Source of the DNA: Sphingobacteriaceae bacterium
GTDB taxonomy: Bacteria; Bacteroidota; Bacteroidia; B-17B0; Aurantibacillaceae
DNA: 64,000 bases
NCBI GenBank assembly: GCA_016709575.1
Contig: JADJMM010000002.1
Location: 248,001-312,000 of the forward strand
Direction of reading: 5' to 3'
Part shown: positions 10,401 to 18,086 of the stretch, in pieces
Numbering within the stretch: the first letter of the stretch is position 1
How the letters are laid out: each line of letters starts with the position of its first letter
Program-made: the position numbers and the translations under genes
The notes under the pieces: model-generated
Seen by the model: the letters and a program-made list of their open reading frames with translations, nothing else
Databases searched by the model: none
Told to the model about the DNA's origin: nothing

Positions 10401-11797
10401 TTCCTGCTACAGGAACTATTACTACTGCATTAGGTAATCCACTTGTTAACACACCTTACACCATTCGATTCTTTGGTGCTAATGGTTGTACTAAGGATAC
10501 AACTTTAGTATTAATTCCAATTGATTGTTCAGTTAATAATTCACTTGGCTTAGCTAAAGCAATTACAGCCGTAACAACAAACACTAATGGTACTTATGGT
10601 GTTACTTATAAAGTTGTTGTTAAGAACACAGGCTTCGCTACATTAAATAATGTGATGTTAACTGAGAACTTAAGTAATACATTCCCGTTACCAACAACAT
10701 TTACTGTAAGCTCTGCTCCGGTAATTATTACACCAGTAACAAGCTTAACACTAGATGCTACATTCGACGGTTCAACACAACCTGTATTAACAAACACAGT
10801 TACCAGTTCGTTAGCAATTGGTGAAGTGGATACTATTGTATTTACAGTTGATGTTTTACCTAATGGTGTATTTGGAACTTTTAATAACAGTGTATTAGGA
10901 ACAGCAATAGGTGGTGCTGCTTCAACAGTAGTTGCCGATTCATCACAGGTTGGTTTAAATACTGATCCGGATAACGATGGTAATCCAACTAACAATAATG
11001 TACCTACTCCGCTTAATTTAACACCTAATACATTCTTTGGTGTAACTAAAGAGGGTGAGTTAAGTCAGGTATTGATAGACGGTAGTTATGATATCACTTA
11101 TACTGTATCGATTCACAACTTAGGAAATGATACTTTAAGAAATATTGTATTGAAAGATAGCTTAGCAGGAACAACTATTAAAAATCCTGCATCTTATAGT
11201 ATAAAGAGCGGACCATCTATGTTAAGCGGAACTTTAACAGCTAACTCTGCATTTAATGGTAACAGCGATCCTAATTTAATTGTAACTGCAGGTAGTAAGA
11301 TGGCGCCAAACACAGTAAATAAAGTTGTGTTCTCTATTAATGTGATTCCTGATACCGTTACAGTTATCAGAAACACTGCAATAGGAAGTGCATTTGGCAG
11401 TTCAACTGTAGCTGTAAGAGATTCTTCTAACAACGGAAACAATCCTGATGTCAACGGAAACGGTGTTTGGAACGAACCTTCTGATAACGTACCAACTGTA
11501 TTAATCATTGATAAATTCTTAGTACCAGAGGTATTCACACCAAATGGTGATGGTGTAAATGATTTCTTTGTAATTAAAGGAATTCAGAAAACAGAAAATA
11601 CTTTAACCATCTATAACCGTTGGGGTAATAAAGTTTACAAAATGGACAATTACGATAACACTTGGGGAGGTATGCCAAATGTTAGCGGCACTTTAGGTAA
11701 TCAGAAATTACCACAAGGAACTTATTATTACATCTTAGAATTTAAAGGTGAAACAAGTTTAAAAACCGTTAACGGATTTGTGGTATTACAGTATTAA
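1409..11797 (+). CDS. Giant SprB-like cell-surface adhesin with about 34 Ig-like modules and a T9SS type B sorting domain
   Basis: A 3462-residue secreted protein. Residues 1-28 are a signal peptide. Residues 50-275 form a Cys-containing beta-sandwich-like head. Residues 320-2784 hold about 34 tandem modules of about 72 residues, each with a first Cys (often ICSG or ICAG), a core ATTYTWMPG or close variant, and a second Cys near the end; they resemble the CHU_C-associated Ig-like family. Two divergent Ig-like modules follow to about 2940. Next comes a linker with Cys pairs, then two DUF11-like domains (about 3044-3207 and 3210-3367). Residues 3368-3462 are the gliding-motility-type C-terminal domain (VFTPNGDGVNDFF, IYNRWGNKVY, GTYYY), the type B signal for T9SS export. 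The next two genes encode SprF-like and OmpA-like proteins, so it is probably a SprB-like surface filament for adhesion or gliding. Ser/Thr/Ala/Gly/Val dominate. The 10.4-kb frame is unbroken, unlike many neighbours. Confidence 0.93.
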   Translation: MKRMTNFLKSSISIFLLLVALSKQGSAQSCIIPSINAQAGTGASTTVCSGQCAALTATMVAPPRSTTTYSVGSVTYSTMPYFGGNNVFSTSSDDLWSDSISIGFNFCYFGNTYNKLLVGSNGEITFDLTRANAPESWVTTAILPNAIEHPGNTICGAYRDYDPLPGGVVRTYTSGVAPCRQFVAYWSGVTLFSCSTPVSSFQIILYEGSNNIAVNIQNSTACMAWNNGRGLIGIQNQAATTVVAPATRNTLTAWTAINESWLFVPTAPPSFSVNWSGPGGFTATGLTATPCPTTSGTYSATLSYCNGSRTSTVNVNVSTPTVTASASSNTICPPGSVTLTAGGATTYTWMPGSLTGGTVVVSPTVNTTYTVIGSAGTCTSSATVAITVGTPPTINAFNLTGTICPPASANCIATGALSYTWNPGNIVGNIVALSPTVTTTYTISGSSGGCIGTATLSVPVGSSPTITALSSPTSICVGSSATLTASGATNYTWMPGSLSGASVSVNPIATTIYTVTGTNTLTCPGTKTVMLTVNTTPTITAVSNPTSICAGSSATLTSSGATSYTWMPGSLSGGTVTVSPATTTIYTVTGSNGTCSSTRTVQTTVNTIPTVTAAISASSVCAGTSVTLTAGGATTYTWNPGGLTGVTVVTTPTANTTYTVIGSNGTCTNSANVSVTVNPSPTLTAVANPTSICSGAGTTVTLTSTGAASYTWMPGSLSGGTVTANPIITTTYTVTGASAAGCTNTRTVTLTVTTTPTITASASSATVCSGSTVTLSSSGATTYTWNPGALAGGTVVVTPTATTIYTVTGANGSCTNTRTVSITVNPSPTVTAVANPTSICSGASATLTGGGATTYTWMPGSITTATTIVTPTVTTTYTLTGNNGTCSNTKTVTLTVTATPTITAASNPTAICAGASATLTSSGATSYTWNPGSVIGGTIAVTPTVTTVYTVTGANGSCITTNTVSLTVNSSPTITAIANPTAICAGNSSTLTGSGATTYTWMPGSLSGATVAVTPTTTTTYTLTGNNGTCSGTVAVSLSVTPLPTVTAVSNPTAICIGGTATLTGGGATSYTWNPGSLTGSTVAVSPTITTIYTVTGSNGTCSNTRTVSLTVNPSPTVTASASSTSICAGTSATLTANGGATYTWMPGSLSGATVVVSPTVTTTYTVTGATVTGCTNTNTVTINIISGPTVTAIASPTAICVGQTSTLTAGGAVTYTWMPGNMVSPNVVVSPTVTTTYTLTGANASSCTSTVTLLLTVNPIPTISIVASPTTICSGASATLTASGAVGTYSWLPGPVLGNPIVVNPTVTTTYTVRGANALGCISNATISLSVTPTPTVTASVSSPSVCSGSTITLSSSGATTYTWNPGALVGGTITITPTITTTYTVTGANGLCTATNTVLVSVTPGPTLTAIASPTTICSGSSSTLTGSGAATYTWMPGSITTATTVVTPTTTTIYTLTGNNGTCSSTIAVTVSVTPLPTVSAVSSPTSICAGNTATLTGSGATTYTWMPGSLTTATIAVSPTVTTIYTITGANGTCTNTQTISLTVNASPTVIATINPVSATICAGRTATLSASGALTYTWMPGAMVSPNVLVSPPTTTTYTLGGTNASGCIGFFTITVTVNPNPTIAIVATPTALCSGQSSTLTASGAVGTYSWLPGPILGNPIVVTPTVTSTYTVRGANALGCVSNSTISLSVTTTPTVTASTSAATICASNTVTLSSSGATTYTWMPGSLSGGTVTASPTVTTTYIVTGANGNCTNSNTVLVTVNPSPTITAVSSPTAICSGSSATLTGTGATSYTWMPGSITTATTVVTPTTTTIYTLTGSNGTCSSTVAVTLSVTTTPTLTALANPTTICAGSSATLTGSGATSYTWMPGSITTASTIVTPTATTIYTLTGANGVCTNTQTVSLTVNPIPTVTAVSNPTSICAGNSATLTGSGATTYTWMPGSLTGTSVVVSPTINTTYTVTGSAAGCSNSNTVSITVFSAPSVTALTSKTVICLGDTATLSATGAISYTWNPGALIGSPVIVSPTSTTIYTVTGSNGICWTNATVSIVVNTYPVLPTTLTPTSLCAGSTATMIASGATTYTWMPGSLSGTLVTVSPTLTTTYTLTGANGNCTSTTTIGITVNSTPTITAVSSPTAICAGSSATLTGGGAVSYTWMPGSLTGTSVVVTPTISTQYTVTGSNGICSGTKTVNLLVLASPTITAIANPTTMCTGQTATLTSTGALTYTWMPIAVTGSAVIVSPTITTTYSVTGINATGCTKTQTVTLVVNTSPTVTANTTSTVLCSGSSATLTSSGATTYTWNPGSLTGATVVVTPTANTTYTVVGANGSCTDTKTVSITVNPSPTITTVASPTILCAGGTSTLTATGATSYTWMPPAITGSQVVVSPTVITVYTVTGVNSFGCTKTSTVLVNVNTPTITTIATPTSICVGSTATITASGAATYTWLPSATTGTSVVVSPTVTTTYTVIGINTFGCAGATTINLNVSPIPTVSAVSSSTAVCAGNSATLTGSGATTYTWMPGSLTGTNVIVTPTATTVYTVTGSNGACTNSNTISLTVNPTPTVTGIASPSIMCSGATSTLSALGAVSYTWFPGGIASFMLAVTPSVTTTYTVSGTDAQGCTGTGTLQVTINDPTVTATSTPTSLCIGSTATLTASGASTYTWNPGATASSSLVVTPTVTTTYSVTGTNTMGCQGKTTLLLTVFVNPTVTAAAAATTICSGLSTTLTTSGALTYTWLPGNMTTATVVVTPTTSTTYSVIGVNGVCAADTATITINVLQSPQNVTATNSGTLTCLTTSVDLFGSTTSTNVVYQWSGPSSYTSTTQNPTGITVGGVYTLSVIDLANGCITTATTAIITNTAGPTVSLTSTGTITCISNTVNISVSSTVAAVTYTWSGPSSFTSTATSFSTSVGGVYTVSAFDPASNCTSTNTVAATTDTFVAITATIIPATCTGTVTDNNGTILVSNFTNPSDKYDFVTGLTYTGSATYATATIIPATGTITTALGNPLVNTPYTIRFFGANGCTKDTTLVLIPIDCSVNNSLGLAKAITAVTTNTNGTYGVTYKVVVKNTGFATLNNVMLTENLSNTFPLPTTFTVSSAPVIITPVTSLTLDATFDGSTQPVLTNTVTSSLAIGEVDTIVFTVDVLPNGVFGTFNNSVLGTAIGGAASTVVADSSQVGLNTDPDNDGNPTNNNVPTPLNLTPNTFFGVTKEGELSQVLIDGSYDITYTVSIHNLGNDTLRNIVLKDSLAGTTIKNPASYSIKSGPSMLSGTLTANSAFNGNSDPNLIVTAGSKMAPNTVNKVVFSINVIPDTVTVIRNTAIGSAFGSSTVAVRDSSNNGNNPDVNGNGVWNEPSDNVPTVLIIDKFLVPEVFTPNGDGVNDFFVIKGIQKTENTLTIYNRWGNKVYKMDNYDNTWGGMPNVSGTLGNQKLPQGTYYYILEFKGETSLKTVNGFVVLQY
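2366..9757 (+). repeat. Tandem array of about 34 Ig-like coding modules
   Basis: Counting the conserved TYTW core (or its variants TYSW and SYTW) gives 34 modules in about 7390 bases, a period of about 217 bases. Each begins near a Pro-Thr-(Val/Ile)-Thr-Ala turn and carries two Cys. The modules differ at many synonymous sites, so the array is diverged rather than freshly amplified. Confidence 0.9.
4973..7156 (+). repeat. Higher-order duplication: two copies of a five-module block
   Basis: Modules 13-17 (4973-6061, 1089 bases) and 18-22 (6062-7156, 1095 bases) match in order. Both blocks start with a module carrying MVSPNV, then one with the unusual GTYSWLPGP core and YTVRGANALGC, then a module with the LSSSGATTYTW core, then one with SITTATTVVTPTTTTIYTL, then one ending in CTNTQT. 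This indicates an ancestral duplication of a five-module unit. Confidence 0.8.
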
Positions 11798-11817
11798 TCA
11801 GTAAGAAATTAGATATT

Positions 11818-12765
11818 ATGAAAGCAAAACAAATAATTTTAGCAACATGTTTAGGTGTGATGTTCTTCGCTTCTCAAAACGTAAAAGCACAATACGATGC
11901 TATGTTTACGCAATACATGTTCAACGAAATGTTTATTAATCCGGCCTACGCAGGAAGTAAAGACGCCATGGCTGTAACCGGTGTTCACCGTCAGCAATGG
12001 GTAAACTTTCCTGGGCGACCGATTACAACTACCTTCTCAATGCATGGACCAATTGTTAACGAAAAGATGGGTTTCGGTTTAAGTTTCTTAAATGAAAAAA
12101 TCGGTTCATTAAACCGTAACCTTGCCTATTTGAGTTACTCTTACAAAATCAAAGCCGGTAAAAACGGTAACCTTGCCTTTGGTTTAATGGGTGGCGTGCA
12201 TAACCAGGTAAATAAATTTTCGCAGCTAAAAGCAACTGAGCAAGGTGATGTTCAAGTATCACAAAACTCACCAAGTGTTTATGCTCCTAATTTTGGTTTT
12301 GGTATTTACTATAGTGATAAAGTAAATTACGCAGGACTATCAATTCCTCGTATGATTGACGATCACATTTTATTTGATGCTAACGGAGATTTCACAAAGG
12401 TCACTAAAATGTCTCCACAAAAATTCCATTACTACTTAACCTTAGGAAGGATATTTACATTAACAGATGGTCTTAAATTAAAAGGGCAAGCGATGATTAA
12501 AGCGGTTCAAAATGCACCATTACAATATGACTTAAACGCGAATTTCTTAATTAAGGAAAAAATTTGGGCAGGTTTATCTTACAGAAGCGGTGATGCCGTT
12601 TCAGCAATTTTAGGTATTCAGGTTAGTCCGCAGTTTGTAGTGAGTTATTCTTACGATTATACTTTAAGTCAAATACAAAAATACTCTCAAGGCTCTCACG
12701 AAATTGCTTTGAGTTATGTATTCATGTACAAAGGGAAGAAAATTGTTACACCTCGTTATTTTTAA
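11818..12765 (+). CDS. PorP/SprF family T9SS outer-membrane protein
   Basis: A 315-residue protein with a signal peptide ending KAQ near residue 24. It then shows the family start (FTQYMFNEMFINPAYAGSKD, HRQQWVNFPG) and alternating beta-strand sequence expected of an outer-membrane barrel. The length fits the PorP/SprF family. It follows the adhesin by 20 bases and precedes the OmpA-like gene by a few bases, so the three are almost certainly one operon. In Flavobacterium johnsoniae, SprF encoded next to SprB is needed to deliver SprB, whose sorting domain is of type B. By analogy this protein probably serves the adjacent adhesin. A second family member lies at 52957-53905. Confidence 0.92.
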   Translation: MKAKQIILATCLGVMFFASQNVKAQYDAMFTQYMFNEMFINPAYAGSKDAMAVTGVHRQQWVNFPGRPITTTFSMHGPIVNEKMGFGLSFLNEKIGSLNRNLAYLSYSYKIKAGKNGNLAFGLMGGVHNQVNKFSQLKATEQGDVQVSQNSPSVYAPNFGFGIYYSDKVNYAGLSIPRMIDDHILFDANGDFTKVTKMSPQKFHYYLTLGRIFTLTDGLKLKGQAMIKAVQNAPLQYDLNANFLIKEKIWAGLSYRSGDAVSAILGIQVSPQFVVSYSYDYTLSQIQKYSQGSHEIALSYVFMYKGKKIVTPRYF

Positions 12766-12777
12766 TTTTTGAGATTT

Positions 12778-15003
12778 ATGAAAAAGAATATCATCGCAGC
12801 ATTTATCTTGTTCGTTTTTGGCTTCGGCTTAAAAGCGCAGGAGAGTCTCGTACTAGCTGCTAACAAATTATACAATGCCAAATCGTATTCGGAAGCTATT
12901 CCTAAATACGAAAAGGTTTTGAAGAAAGACAGCAACAACGCTATTGTACTTGCTAATTTAGGTGAGTGCTACCGCTTAACTAATAATGCAAAAGGACAAG
13001 TTCTTTGCTTTGAAAAATTAGTTAGCACAGGCAAAGCTGAACCTATTCAGAAATATTATTTAGGACAAGCTTTAATGGCTTTAGGTCGCTACGATGAAGC
13101 GAAAAAGCAAATGGATGATTTCTCATCTGATGAGCGCGGAAAAGTATTTTCAAAATCTATTGAGAATATGAAAGCCTTTTCTAAAAATGCTGATGCTTAT
13201 AAAGTAGATAGCGTTTCGTTTAACTCGATGGAAAATGATTTCTCGCCTGTATTTTTTGTGGATGGAAAACTAGTATTTACTTCTGCGCGTAAAAAAGTTC
13301 AATGGATTAATCGTAAACACGGTTGGACCGGTAACAGTTACTATAATTTGTATACAACAGAAAAAGGTTCGGATGGCGTTTATTTTAAGCCCGAGAAATT
13401 TATGCGCGATTTAGAGTCGAAGTATAACGATGGGCCTATTTGTTTTAATCCTGATAAACACACTGTTTATTTTACACGTAATAACGTAAGTAAAAAAGGA
13501 AAAAGTGTTGAAGGAACTTATAAATTAAAAATATTTGAAGCCAATTTAAATATTGATGGTTTCGAAATGGTAAAAGAATTACCTTTTAATAGCAATCAAT
13601 ATAATTGCGCCCATCCATCAGTTTCGCCTGATGGTAAAACACTTTACTTCACTTCAGATATGGGTGGCGGACAAGGCGGATTAGATATTTGGTATAGTAA
13701 GATGGGCGAAGATGGCGTTTGGGGTACTCCTGTAAATATGGGTGAAAAAGTAAATACTAAAGGTCATGAAATGTTTCCTTATGCAGCTACTAATAATTTA
13801 ATCTATTTTTCTTCTAATGGAAGAGAAGGTTTAGGCGGATTAGATATTTACGAAGTGAAAATTAAAAGCGATGGTAAAATGGGCAAAGTATATAATATGG
13901 GTGCTCCTTTAAATAGCTCGTATGATGACTTCGGAATTATTTTCGCTGAAGAAACTATGATGCGCGCTGGTTTCATTTCTTCTAACCGCAAACGTGGCGG
14001 ACAAGATGATGATATTTACGCCTTCAATGTATTACGTGATGTAAAAAGAGGAAAAGATGTGTTGATAAAAACTATGCACAAAGATTCGGCTACTGTTCCT
14101 ATTCCTTACGCAAAAGTTAAAATCAATAATGATTCTATCACCACTAATGAAAAAGGTGAATACAATTATTTTATTGAAGAAGACGCATACTATAACATGA
14201 CAGCGAGCAAAGAAAAATATTACGATATCGCTGATTCATTATCTACAAAAATGTCGGATAAAGATGAGTTTGAGAAAACAATATTATTAGAAAGAGATCC
14301 TGAACTATCTTTATTAGCTTTTGTATTAGATGCAAAAACCAAAGAAGCTTTAGGAGATGTGAAAATTACAGTGAAGAATTTAGCCACCAATACTGATTTT
14401 GATTCTTACACTACTGCCGCTACAGGTGATTACAGAAAACCTTTACTTGGAAGTAAAATGGGCGACAAATTAAGTTTCAAAATTACATTAGAGAAAACTG
14501 GATATGTTACCAAAGTGGTTGAGTTTAATCACACCGTTACAAAACCGGGCGAAATTAAATTAAACGAATTGTTAGATTTAAATATTGGAAAAGTAATGGT
14601 GGGTATTGATTTAGCTAAACTCATTAACTTAAAACCCATTTATTTTGATTTAGGAAAATCTAAAATTACATCGGCTGCTGCAACTGAATTAAATAAAATT
14701 GTTGCTGTAATGAAAGAATACCCTGGTATGACTGTAGAATTAGGAGCTCATACCGATTGTCGCGGTGCTGCTAAAGCTAACGCATCTCTATCTATGGCGC
14801 GCGCTAAAGCAAGTGCTACCTACATTGCAAGTAAAGGTATACCACGCACACGCATTACAGGTAAAGGTTACGGCGAAAGTAAATTATTAAACGGTTGTGC
14901 TTGTGAAGGGAAATTAGCTTCTAATTGTACAGAAGATGATCACTCTTTAAACCGCCGCACAGAATTTATCGTTACCAAATACAAGGAAATTACCAAAAAA
15001 TAG
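12778..15003 (+). CDS. PorE-like TPR / WD40-like / OmpA family protein
   Basis: The frame opens with TTG at 12769, but the ATG at 12778 gives a standard signal peptide (MKKNIIAAF...GLKAQ), so I choose it (741 residues). In order: TPR-like helices (about 25-120), PD40/WD40-like propeller blades (about 150-420; motifs FTSARKK, YFTSDMGGGQGGLDIW, YFSSNGREGLGGLDIY, SSNRKRGGQDDDIYAF), two carboxypeptidase-regulatory-like segments (about 430-610), and a C-terminal OmpA peptidoglycan-binding domain (YFDLGKSKI, LGAHTDCRG, MARAKA, GKGYGES, NRRTEF). This architecture matches PorE-type proteins that link the T9SS or its cargo to the cell wall. No lipobox Cys is seen. Third gene of the adhesin operon. Confidence 0.9.
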   Translation: MKKNIIAAFILFVFGFGLKAQESLVLAANKLYNAKSYSEAIPKYEKVLKKDSNNAIVLANLGECYRLTNNAKGQVLCFEKLVSTGKAEPIQKYYLGQALMALGRYDEAKKQMDDFSSDERGKVFSKSIENMKAFSKNADAYKVDSVSFNSMENDFSPVFFVDGKLVFTSARKKVQWINRKHGWTGNSYYNLYTTEKGSDGVYFKPEKFMRDLESKYNDGPICFNPDKHTVYFTRNNVSKKGKSVEGTYKLKIFEANLNIDGFEMVKELPFNSNQYNCAHPSVSPDGKTLYFTSDMGGGQGGLDIWYSKMGEDGVWGTPVNMGEKVNTKGHEMFPYAATNNLIYFSSNGREGLGGLDIYEVKIKSDGKMGKVYNMGAPLNSSYDDFGIIFAEETMMRAGFISSNRKRGGQDDDIYAFNVLRDVKRGKDVLIKTMHKDSATVPIPYAKVKINNDSITTNEKGEYNYFIEEDAYYNMTASKEKYYDIADSLSTKMSDKDEFEKTILLERDPELSLLAFVLDAKTKEALGDVKITVKNLATNTDFDSYTTAATGDYRKPLLGSKMGDKLSFKITLEKTGYVTKVVEFNHTVTKPGEIKLNELLDLNIGKVMVGIDLAKLINLKPIYFDLGKSKITSAAATELNKIVAVMKEYPGMTVELGAHTDCRGAAKANASLSMARAKASATYIASKGIPRTRITGKGYGESKLLNGCACEGKLASNCTEDDHSLNRRTEFIVTKYKEITKK

Positions 15004-15045
15004 TTAAGAGAACGGGCTAGTCCCTATTATTACTTTATATAGTGT

Positions 15046-15053
15046 TATATTTG
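15046..15053 (+). promoter_or_regulatory. TAnnTTTG -7 promoter box for the patatin-like gene
   Basis: Reads TATATTTG, a perfect -7 match, 22 bases before the ATG at 15076. It suggests the patatin-like gene has its own promoter after the adhesin operon. Confidence 0.5.
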
Positions 15054-15075
15054 ATTTCGTACTGAACCCGCTCAC

Positions 15076-16107
15076 ATGGCCAAAAAAATCAAAAACGTAG
15101 GTATTGCTTTACAAGGTGGAGGTGCTCATGGCGCTTTTACCTGGGGTGTATTAGATCGTTTATTAGAAGTTGAAGAAATTGTAGCCGACGCCATGTGTGG
15201 CACCAGTGCAGGTGCAGTTAACGCCGTGGTTTGTGCTTACGGATTACATATTGGTGGTCCCGCAAAAGCGAAAGAATTAATGGAACAAACTTGGCGCAAG
15301 GTTGCTAATAGCGGCAGTGCATTTTTTAAGCCAAGTGCAATGGATAAATATTTTGGAAATGGCGACATGCATAACTCTCCGGGTTACATGTGGTTTAATG
15401 CTGTTTCCCAGTTTATGTCGCCTTACAATTTCAATCCTTTAAATTATAATCCACTTCGTGATATTTTAAATGATGTAGTTGATTTTGAAGAACTGCATTT
15501 ATACAACAAAAAGAAATTATTTATCTGCGCCACCAATGTAAAAACCAATCGCGCAAAAATTTTTACCAATAAAGATATCACTGTTGATTCAGTATTAGCT
15601 TCAGCTTGTTTACCTTTTTTATTCCAAGCAGTTGAAATTGGCGGTGAGTATTATTGGGATGGTGGTTATATGGGAAATCCTCCTATATTCCCTCTAATTA
15701 CAAATACAAATATTCATGATGTGGTATTAGTGAAAATTAATTCTATCAATATAAATTCAGTACCAACAACCGCTCGCGATATTGCTGATAGAGTGAATGA
15801 GATTTCATTTAACAGCAGTTTAATTAACGAAATGAAGTTGATTCACTACCGTAACGAATTATTACGTAACGGCGTTTTAAAAAGTGATGACAAAGTAAAC
15901 CGCGAAATTTACGTACATACTATTTCGGGTTACGAAGCATTAAGCCAAATGAGTTATAGCAGTAAGATGAATACCTCTTGGGAATTTTTATTACAGCTAA
16001 AAGCTAAAGGCCGGGAAACAGCCGACAAGTGGCTCGAGAGTGATTTTAAAGAAGTTGGATTGAGGTCGACATTTGATGTTGAAGAACATTTTTTCGGAAA
16101 GTTTTAA
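15076..16107 (+). CDS. Patatin-like phospholipase family protein
   Basis: 343 residues with no signal peptide, predicted cytoplasmic. The patatin fold is marked by the oxyanion loop GGGAHGAF near residue 14, the nucleophile motif GTSAG near 43 (GxSxG), and the Asp of the Ser-Asp dyad in WDGGYMGN near 195. Members hydrolyse acyl-ester bonds of phospholipids or other lipids; the substrate is unknown here. The porin-like gene follows after five bases and is probably cotranscribed. Confidence 0.9.
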   Translation: MAKKIKNVGIALQGGGAHGAFTWGVLDRLLEVEEIVADAMCGTSAGAVNAVVCAYGLHIGGPAKAKELMEQTWRKVANSGSAFFKPSAMDKYFGNGDMHNSPGYMWFNAVSQFMSPYNFNPLNYNPLRDILNDVVDFEELHLYNKKKLFICATNVKTNRAKIFTNKDITVDSVLASACLPFLFQAVEIGGEYYWDGGYMGNPPIFPLITNTNIHDVVLVKINSININSVPTTARDIADRVNEISFNSSLINEMKLIHYRNELLRNGVLKSDDKVNREIYVHTISGYEALSQMSYSSKMNTSWEFLLQLKAKGRETADKWLESDFKEVGLRSTFDVEEHFFGKF

Positions 16108-16112
16108 AATTC

Positions 16113-18006
16113 TTGAAATTAAATAAAGCAAAATATTTTTTTGTTATAGCCGCGGTCTTCATCAGCGGCTTTTGCTTTTCTCAGGTAAAGTATAGCACCG
16201 ATCCTGAATACCTTCTATCTAAAACAGAATTCGGAAATGTACTTTTTAAAAACTACAAAATTGCTTATCCTGATACAGGCATAAAAAATTTACACAATTA
16301 CAGTGGTAGAAACTACATGGGGAATTTAGGCTTACCTACTCCATCTTACATGTTAAGTTACAAATCGAAACCATTAGGATTTAATGTTTACGATTTACCT
16401 TTTGGTAACGACATTATTTCAAAACAGCAAGTAGAATATTACAGAACTAAAGGGCCCTATGCTTCTTTAACAGGAATTGCCGGTAGCAAACAGGAACAAA
16501 GTTTCAGAATGTTATTTACGCATACTTTTAAAAACAGATTGAATTTTACTTTGAAGTTTAACCGTTTTGGCTCTTTGGGATTTTATAGTAAGCAACAAAC
16601 TTTCACCAATAATTTTTACACCTCTCAGAATTACACTACAAAAAACAATCGTTTTGGTTTTTACTCTTACTTCTTATTTAATAAAGTTAAGTATCAGGAA
16701 AATGGCGGGATTAAATACGATACTGTTTTCACCAGTGAACCAACAGTTGGTAAAGATTTACTGGAAGTCAATTTAAGTAACGCCAAACGCACCGTTCGTG
16801 AATCGTACGCAGCTTTTAATCCTTGGGTAAAACTCAATAAAGGAAATGATTCAGGACGCGTATCCCATTACATCGATTACAAATTAAGTTACGCCGGAAA
16901 TTATTATTGGTATCAAGACGCCGGATTACCGTATGATGGTTTTTATAATACAGTTTATTTAGACACCGTAAAAACGAGCGACAGTACACATTTACGTCAG
17001 TTTACCAATAGAGTTAACTATACTTTTAAATTAAATAAGGTGGGGCTTGGCGCTTATACTGGTTATAGCCACGAATACAATATTCTTCATCAGTTTGCTG
17101 ATAGTATTTTTGCGCATCAGTTAGTGTATGGATCTTTATTTTACGACAAATTATTTTTGAGCAAAGATTCTTCAAGCATCAACAGAAATAAATTCTTCTC
17201 CACCCGCGTTACTTATAGCAGTATTTTATCAGGACCAAACAGTGGCGACATGAAACTGGAATTGAACAGCGAATTAAGTTTCCGTTTAAATGAAAAAGGA
17301 TTAGGTACTAAAAAAACTTCCCGCATTTATTTAAGTGTGTTATCTGAACAACGTCATCCTGATTTTATTTATAATTATTGGTACGCCAATAATTTCCGTT
17401 GGGACAATAAATTTAAACCCACACAATTATTTCAAACCAAATTTGGTGTAATAAATAACGCATCAGGGCTATCCGCTAACGTATTGTGGCAAAACGTTGC
17501 AAATTATTTGTATTTCGATAGTTTAACGGCAACACCAAAACAAAGCAATGTGGTGATTAGTAATTGGCAATACAATTTGAATTTTAATAAGGTGTTCTTT
17601 AAACATTTAGGTTTAAGATTAAATTTATATTATCAGAGTACCAATAAAAGCAGTTTAGTGCGAATTGCACCGGGCGCTGCAACAGGAAGTATTTATTACA
17701 CCGGAATTTTATTTAAGAAAAATCTTACAATTGCAGATTGGCGTGCAAGGCGAATATTATCAAAAATTCAAAGCCTACGCTTATATGCCGGCTACCAATC
17801 AATATTATTTACAAAACAGAATTTCAGTCGGAGAATACCCTTTTGTAGATGTTTTCTTAAATGCACGAATCCGTCCGGTACAATTTTTTGTGAAGATAGA
17901 AAACGTTTTATACGGAGCCCTGGGCAGCAATTACAGTTTCGTTCCCGGTTATATTCAGCCTGACAGGGCTTTTAGGTTTGGTTTGACTTGGATGTTTTTT
18001 GATTAA
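16113..18006 (+). CDS. Putative porin, outer-membrane beta-barrel (one frameshift)
   Basis: About 630 residues when repaired. It starts with TTG at 16113, which gives a good signal peptide (KYFFVIAAVFISGFCFSQ), five bases after the patatin-like gene. The rest is rich in aromatic, alternating beta-strand sequence typical of large Bacteroidota barrels of the putative-porin group. The frame breaks near 17730: dropping one A in CTTACAATTG joins KKNLT to LQIGVQGEYYQKF and reaches a natural barrel C-terminus (RFGLTWMFFD) at 18006. Without the repair the protein ends at 17963 in implausible Arg/Cys-rich sequence. Probably a sequencing indel. Confidence 0.75.
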
Positions 18007-18064
18007 TCTTTAGGGCAAGTAAGTTAATTTTCCTAAAATCTAAGCTAAGCAACCAAAATATGTT

Positions 18065-18072
18065 TACCTTTG
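18065..18072 (+). promoter_or_regulatory. TAnnTTTG -7 box that decides the start of the next gene
   Basis: Reads TACCTTTG, a perfect -7 match. It lies downstream of the first in-frame ATG (18060) and 14 bases before the ATG at 18087, so the second ATG is the better start. Confidence 0.45.
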
Positions 18073-18086
18073 CGTCAAGCCATCTA

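Noticed and set aside
2401..10995. Many 60-130 residue frames inside the giant adhesin gene on both strands
   Set aside because: They repeat with the module period and mirror the biased codon composition; they are shadows of the adhesin frame.
12769..12777. TTG start for the OmpA-family gene
   Set aside because: The ATG at 12778 gives a standard signal peptide directly; the TTG start only adds Arg and Phe before it.
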